A stretch of DNA of 31,580 bases from Phaeoceros laevis (lineage: Eukaryota > Anthocerotophyta > Anthocerotopsida > Notothyladales), in assembly GCA_049999765.1 (NCBI GenBank), contig JBNGIQ010009466.1:1-31580 (forward strand), given 5' to 3'. Numbering within the stretch: the stretch's first letter is position 1; the number at the start of each line of letters is the position of its first letter. Position numbers and translations under genes: made by a program. This document shows, piece after piece, positions 27,909 to 31,580 of this stretch. Under the pieces are notes generated by a model, which made no database searches, was not told where the DNA came from, and saw only the letters and a list, made by a program, of their open reading frames with translations.

Positions 27909-29794
27909 TCATAAAACTGAAGAGCCTTCTCTGGTTGCCCCTGCTCAACGTGTGCTGTAACGATTCCAGTCCATGCTACCACATCACGTTGGGGCAATCC
28001 ATCATAAACATCACGTGCATCCACAATACTCCCACACTTCCCATACATACTTACTAGGGTGCTACAAACAAAGAGATTTGAGACAAACCCCTTCCTCCAC
28101 ACCTCAGCATGCAAGATCTTTCCCCTTTTCAAAGACAGCATTCTGATTGATTGCTCATTCACAAAACGCTCATGTTCCTTTTCTGCAAGCACGCTGCAAG
28201 CTTGAAGCGCACTCACAAAGGTCCGAATGTTTGGACTGACACTTTGTTCTCGCAATCGTTCATAGAGCTGCAGCGCCTTCTCTGCTTGGCCTTGTTGGGC
28301 ATATGCTGCAACCATGGCACTCCATGACACCACATCACGCTGCACCAGACTATCAAAAACATCCTTTGCATCAGCAATGCTCCCGCACTTCTGGTATGCA
28401 CTAACAAGGGCATTGCCAAGGATCACATCTTCTTCAGTGCGTATTCTTGAGATGTCAGCATGCACTACTCTCAGTGTTGCCTTCGCCTTGATTTTAACAG
28501 ACTGCCCATACAACAAAATCCCATCTTCCCTCTCTGCAAGGATGCCACATGCTTGAAGCAGACTCACCAAAGTCCGTGAATCTGGATGCACACCTTCTCG
28601 TTCCATCTCTCTGTACAATTGCAAACCCTTCTCTGCTCGGCCATGATCAATGTAAGCTGCCAGCATCGCATTCCAAGATACCACATTACGGTGGGGCAGG
28701 CCATCAAACACTATCCATGCATCCTCGGTCCTTCTGCACCTCCCATACATACTGATAAGGGCATTTCCAACAAACACGTCTGTCTCAAACCCTTTACCCC
28801 AGGCCTGGGCATGTATGCTCTTCCCCCTCTCCAAGCAAATCAATATGAAGTGCCCATCCACAACCGCATCAACTTCCATCCCTGCTAGCATGCCACAAGC
28901 TTGCAGCACAATTACATACGTCCTACTGTTTGGACTCACACCTTCTTCCAGCATTTTTTCGTAGAGTTGCAAAGCCTCCTCGGGTTGTCCCTGCTGAGCA
29001 TAAGCCACAAGCATTGAGGTCCATGAGACCACATCACGCAGTGGCAACCCATCAAACACATCCCGCGCATCCACAACACTCCCACACTTGCCATACATGT
29101 CGATCAGGCAGTTAGGCAGGAACAGATCGGACTCACACACGAACTGCAAAGCTTCTGCATGAATGCGCTTGCCCTCTTCCAGGTCCACTAGGTTGGCACA
29201 AGCTTTTAGCAGACTGACAAAAGTGTACGCGTTTGGCTGCACACCTTGTTCTTGCATCCGCTGGTACATCATGAGAGCCTTCCGAGCTTGCCCTGACATG
29301 GTGTAGCCAGAAATTATTGCTGTCCATGAAAAAACAGTTCGGAGAGGCAGCTTGTGAAATGCATGTAGCGCATCCTCAAGGTCACCGCATTTTACAAACG
29401 TGCTCACCACGTGTTCGCCTAGCGACGTTGCAGAGTCCAGCCCATGTTTTACGAGATGAGCATGTACTCGCTTAGCCAGGGTCAGGGCCTTCCTGTCGGC
29501 ACAGGCCTTCAAAAGGGACCTGTAAATGCCTCCGGAAGCAACACTCCCCTGCTCATCCATTTGCAAGAGAACATGCATAGCCTTGTCCAGCTGTCCCTCC
29601 TTGCACAGAGTGAGCACTTCATCACCCGGTTCCAACAACCCCACCCTCGTGCTCAGCCTTGCAAGCAAAATGTGGCGACAAGAGGTTCCAGCTGGAGCAG
29701 ACCTGCGTAATGGTAGCTGGGACACATGGCCTGCGGCAGGGGAAGGCAGTGAAGTCCAACAGCTGGTCATAGGCCGGCTCCGTGTTTGGATCAT
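27863..29794 (-). CDS. PLS-class PPR protein, C-terminally truncated at a repeat
   Basis: A 643-residue intronless frame with ATG at 29794. The N-terminus is rich in Arg and Ser with few acidic residues, as in mitochondrial or plastid transit peptides. From about residue 57 there are roughly 16 PPR motifs in P-L-S order (VFSWTAIISGYTMSGQ, AYTFVSLLKACANL, CLIDMYGKCGSVVDAR, VVSWNAMLAAY). PPR proteins bind organelle RNA one base per motif; PLS types usually carry E and DYW editing domains. Here the last motif stops after ALQFYEG and the tail QFRTFRTLTTQDG lies in arm Q of the inverted repeat, so E/DYW are absent. Three L motifs carry extra ~16-residue pieces. RNA binding is plausible; editing activity would need a partner. 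Confidence 0.85.
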   Translation of the reverse strand: MIQTRSRPMTSCWTSLPSPAAGHVSQLPLRRSAPAGTSCRHILLARLSTRVGLLEPGDEVLTLCKEGQLDKAMHVLLQMDEQGSVASGGIYRSLLKACADRKALTLAKRVHAHLVKHGLDSATSLGEHVVSTFVKCGDLEDALHAFHKLPLRTVFSWTAIISGYTMSGQARKALMMYQRMQEQGVQPNAYTFVSLLKACANLVDLEEGKRIHAEALQFVCESDLFLPNCLIDMYGKCGSVVDARDVFDGLPLRDVVSWTSMLVAYAQQGQPEEALQLYEKMLEEGVSPNSRTYVIVLQACGMLAGMEVDAVVDGHFILICLERGKSIHAQAWGKGFETDVFVGNALISMYGRCRRTEDAWIVFDGLPHRNVVSWNAMLAAYIDHGRAEKGLQLYREMEREGVHPDSRTLVSLLQACGILAEREDGILLYGQSVKIKAKATLRVVHADISRIRTEEDVILGNALVSAYQKCGSIADAKDVFDSLVQRDVVSWSAMVAAYAQQGQAEKALQLYERLREQSVSPNIRTFVSALQACSVLAEKEHERFVNEQSIRMLSLKRGKILHAEVWRKGFVSNLFVCSTLVSMYGKCGSIVDARDVYDGLPQRDVVAWTGIVTAHVEQGQPEKALQFYEGQFRTFRTLTTQDG

Positions 29795-29910
29795 GGCTTA
29801 CCACATGCTGGACGACTCCTGCGAATGGCTCCATCCAAAACTCTCGCTCCCCGATGCCTGGTCTCAGCTGATTTGATATGTACCACCTGGCCAGCAGCCT
29901 TTGATCACTG

Positions 29911-30354
29911 GTGGCTTTTTTGTTTGCCTGCAGCAAGCAGGTCAGTGGCGTTGTGCTTCAATCCAGGCCCCAAGCGCTTCAACGAATAGAGTGGAAAACG
30001 TTCACATGGCTTGATGGTAGGGCGCTTTTTCCTCACAGGAAACAGGAAGGACGTGGATGCCCCATGTGCATTAGGGATGGTAGTACATCCTCCATAGATG
30101 CATGGATGGTAAGAGGCTCATTTTCTCTTCACGGCGTTACACCGCGCCGCGACCAAGTCTTTTTGGTACAATTTGTTAACGAGTTTATACACTTGTCTGC
30201 CTACCTGTATGCCCGAGGTTGCCCTATTTCCTCGACATTTTGCTCTTCAGAACAAATCATCGTGCTCAGACTCATGGTTCCAGAAACTCGTGAAAAGGAT
30301 TTTAAGAGGGTGAAAATCCAAGTGGGTTCTAGCGTACATATAGATTGTATGTAG
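29911..30354 (+). CDS. Hypothetical ORF, possibly chance
   Basis: A 147-codon open frame upstream of, and divergent from, the PPR gene. The C-terminal part (VFLVQFVNEFIHLSAYLY, then MVPETREKDFKRVKIQV) looks somewhat protein-like and could be a terminal exon, but I recognise no family. The annotated start is arbitrary and may lie after an upstream splice acceptor. Confidence 0.15.
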   Translation: MAFLFACSKQVSGVVLQSRPQALQRIEWKTFTWLDGRALFPHRKQEGRGCPMCIRDGSTSSIDAWMVRGSFSLHGVTPRRDQVFLVQFVNEFIHLSAYLYARGCPISSTFCSSEQIIVLRLMVPETREKDFKRVKIQVGSSVHIDCM

Positions 30355-31170
30355 AGTACTCTTTTATCACTTGTAAGTTGTAACAAGTTTTAATGAAGTT
30401 GCCTGGCTTTAATTAAGCTTTCCCTGCTCAGTGCTCGCTATTATACATAAGCCCTTCATGAATGACAACTGTTGTCATGTTCAGCACATGTATGGACATA
30501 AATCTATTTGGTTTCAGATGGTGAAACTTTCTCAGAAACTTGCTCTCAGATTGGTAAAAGGCGGGGTGAACCTGGCAGGTGGACCCCTTGCGTTGGATTA
30601 GGTTAGGTTCACAAATTGTTTCTGCAGCCGGTCAGCAAACCGTATGCCTTCCTAGTCGAGTTGAAACCATGGCCACATTATGCTGATTACTGAAACCAGG
30701 ATGGGGCATCTTCTATGTGACTCTTATCGTCCATTTCTCCTCGAAGTTCAAGTGGGAATCCCTGTTACTCCAGGAAAACACAGGTAGTGCCTCTCTGACA
30801 GGGATGACGGGCTCTTAGTGCTTCTGCACTCAAAATGCCTCTTAGCAGCGCTTGAAGCTGAAGAAGGTTGGTGTGGAGGAGCAGGAAATCCTGATACTAA
30901 GAAAATTGACGCATCCGTTTTCCTCTGAATATGTAGCAAGAACGCTAATCAATCTACTTCGGCTCCAGTAGAGTTGTGCGTGACATCTGGACAGTGGACA
31001 CTTGTAAGTGGCCTGCATGCCACGCGTCTTCAATTATGTAACGGATCCGAGGTATGGAGATACATACATGTACAGTTCGAAGGTGTGCTTTGAGCAGAAA
31101 TTTTAACTTTTGAGCTGTAGACTATGTAGGAACACTGGCATGGCAAATCAGGGGATCTGAGGCATTTGAA
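30355..31170. other. No recognisable gene
   Basis: AT-richer than the rest, with only short frames on both strands. No repeat of other parts of the window was noticed. Confidence 0.4.
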
Positions 31171-31463
31171 GACAGCACCCTGTGCACATGAATTCCAGGA
31201 ATACTTCCGCTGTCAGATAGTCTAGCTAACTAAAGAGGTGTTCAAACCGATGAGGAAGGTCCCCAAACTTCAAAAAAAACAAAAAAGTGACTGCTTCTTT
31301 GTCTTGCTTGCAATTGGCGAGACAGCACCCTGTGCACATGAATCCCAGGAATACTTCCGCTGATAGTCTATCTAGCTAAAGAGGTGTTCAAACCGATGAG
31401 GAAGGTCCCCAAATTTGAAAAAAACAAAAAAGTGACAACTTCTTTGTCTTGCTTGGCGAGGGC
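31171..31463. repeat. Tandem duplication, unit 150 bp
   Basis: Units start at 31171 and 31321 with gacagcaccctgtgcacatg and share gaatacttccgctg, aaagaggtgttcaaaccgat, gaggaaggtccccaaa and the A-rich stretch before agtgac. A few small indels separate them. Confidence 0.92.
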
Positions 31464-31580
31464 TCATGGGAGAATCTGTTGGAAGTCCGAAACCGATCAG
31501 CGGTTGTCGAACGACCTAGTAGTTTCATGTTTTAGTTAATTATGCAGTTAAAGAACTGACTCGGGCTTGTGGCCTATAAC

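Overview
The window reads as nuclear DNA of a plant, most likely a seedless land plant (moss, lycophyte, fern) or a close streptophyte relative. The evidence is an ARABIDILLO-type armadillo exon, a PLS-class pentatricopeptide (PPR) gene with a transit-like N-terminus, LRR receptor kinases with a plant-type RD kinase, an F-box gene, GT-AG introns, and many pseudogenes and dispersed repeats. There are no bacterial operons, ribosome binding sites or tRNA/rRNA genes. I cannot name the species.

Layout. Positions 10-185 hold one internal exon of an ARABIDILLO homologue. Positions 419-1122 are a dispersed repeat with promoter-like features, followed by the most striking gene (1302-6093, two introns). 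It encodes RNI-type leucine-rich repeats, a Roc GTPase, a COR domain and a C-terminal caspase-type (C14A-like) protease domain with the His/Cys dyad in place. Positions 6094-9255 hold tandem repeats, a broken PPR fragment next to an assembly gap, and a tentative minus-strand gene for a secreted or membrane protein. A duplicated block follows: an LRR receptor kinase (copy A, 9901-13017, frame broken near 10450) and a decayed paralogue lacking the kinase (copy B, 16842-18794). Each copy starts with the same promoter repeat found before the caspase gene. Between them lies one arm of an inverted repeat pair (14354-15149).

Positions 20494-21873 (minus) hold an intact F-box gene. Positions 22334-26270 are a pseudogene graveyard: a coiled-coil repeat protein with in-frame stops, a TFIP11/STIP1-like splicing factor with a nonsense codon and frameshifts, an NDUFS4-like fragment, and a 21-bp coding minisatellite with a large hairpin at its edge. 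Positions 26496-26907 repeat the 3' end of the F-box gene. The second arm of the inverted repeat (27068-27908) supplies the last codons of a long PPR gene (27863-29794, minus). Only a weak unidentified ORF and a 150-bp tandem duplication follow.

Interpretation. The LRR-Roc-COR-caspase protein joins a sensor, a GTP-driven dimerisation switch and a cell-death-type protease in one chain. That resembles an inflammasome or apoptosome built as a single polypeptide, and it is unexpected in plants, whose known C14 proteases are metacaspases. The shared upstream module with the receptor kinases suggests, but does not prove, common regulation.
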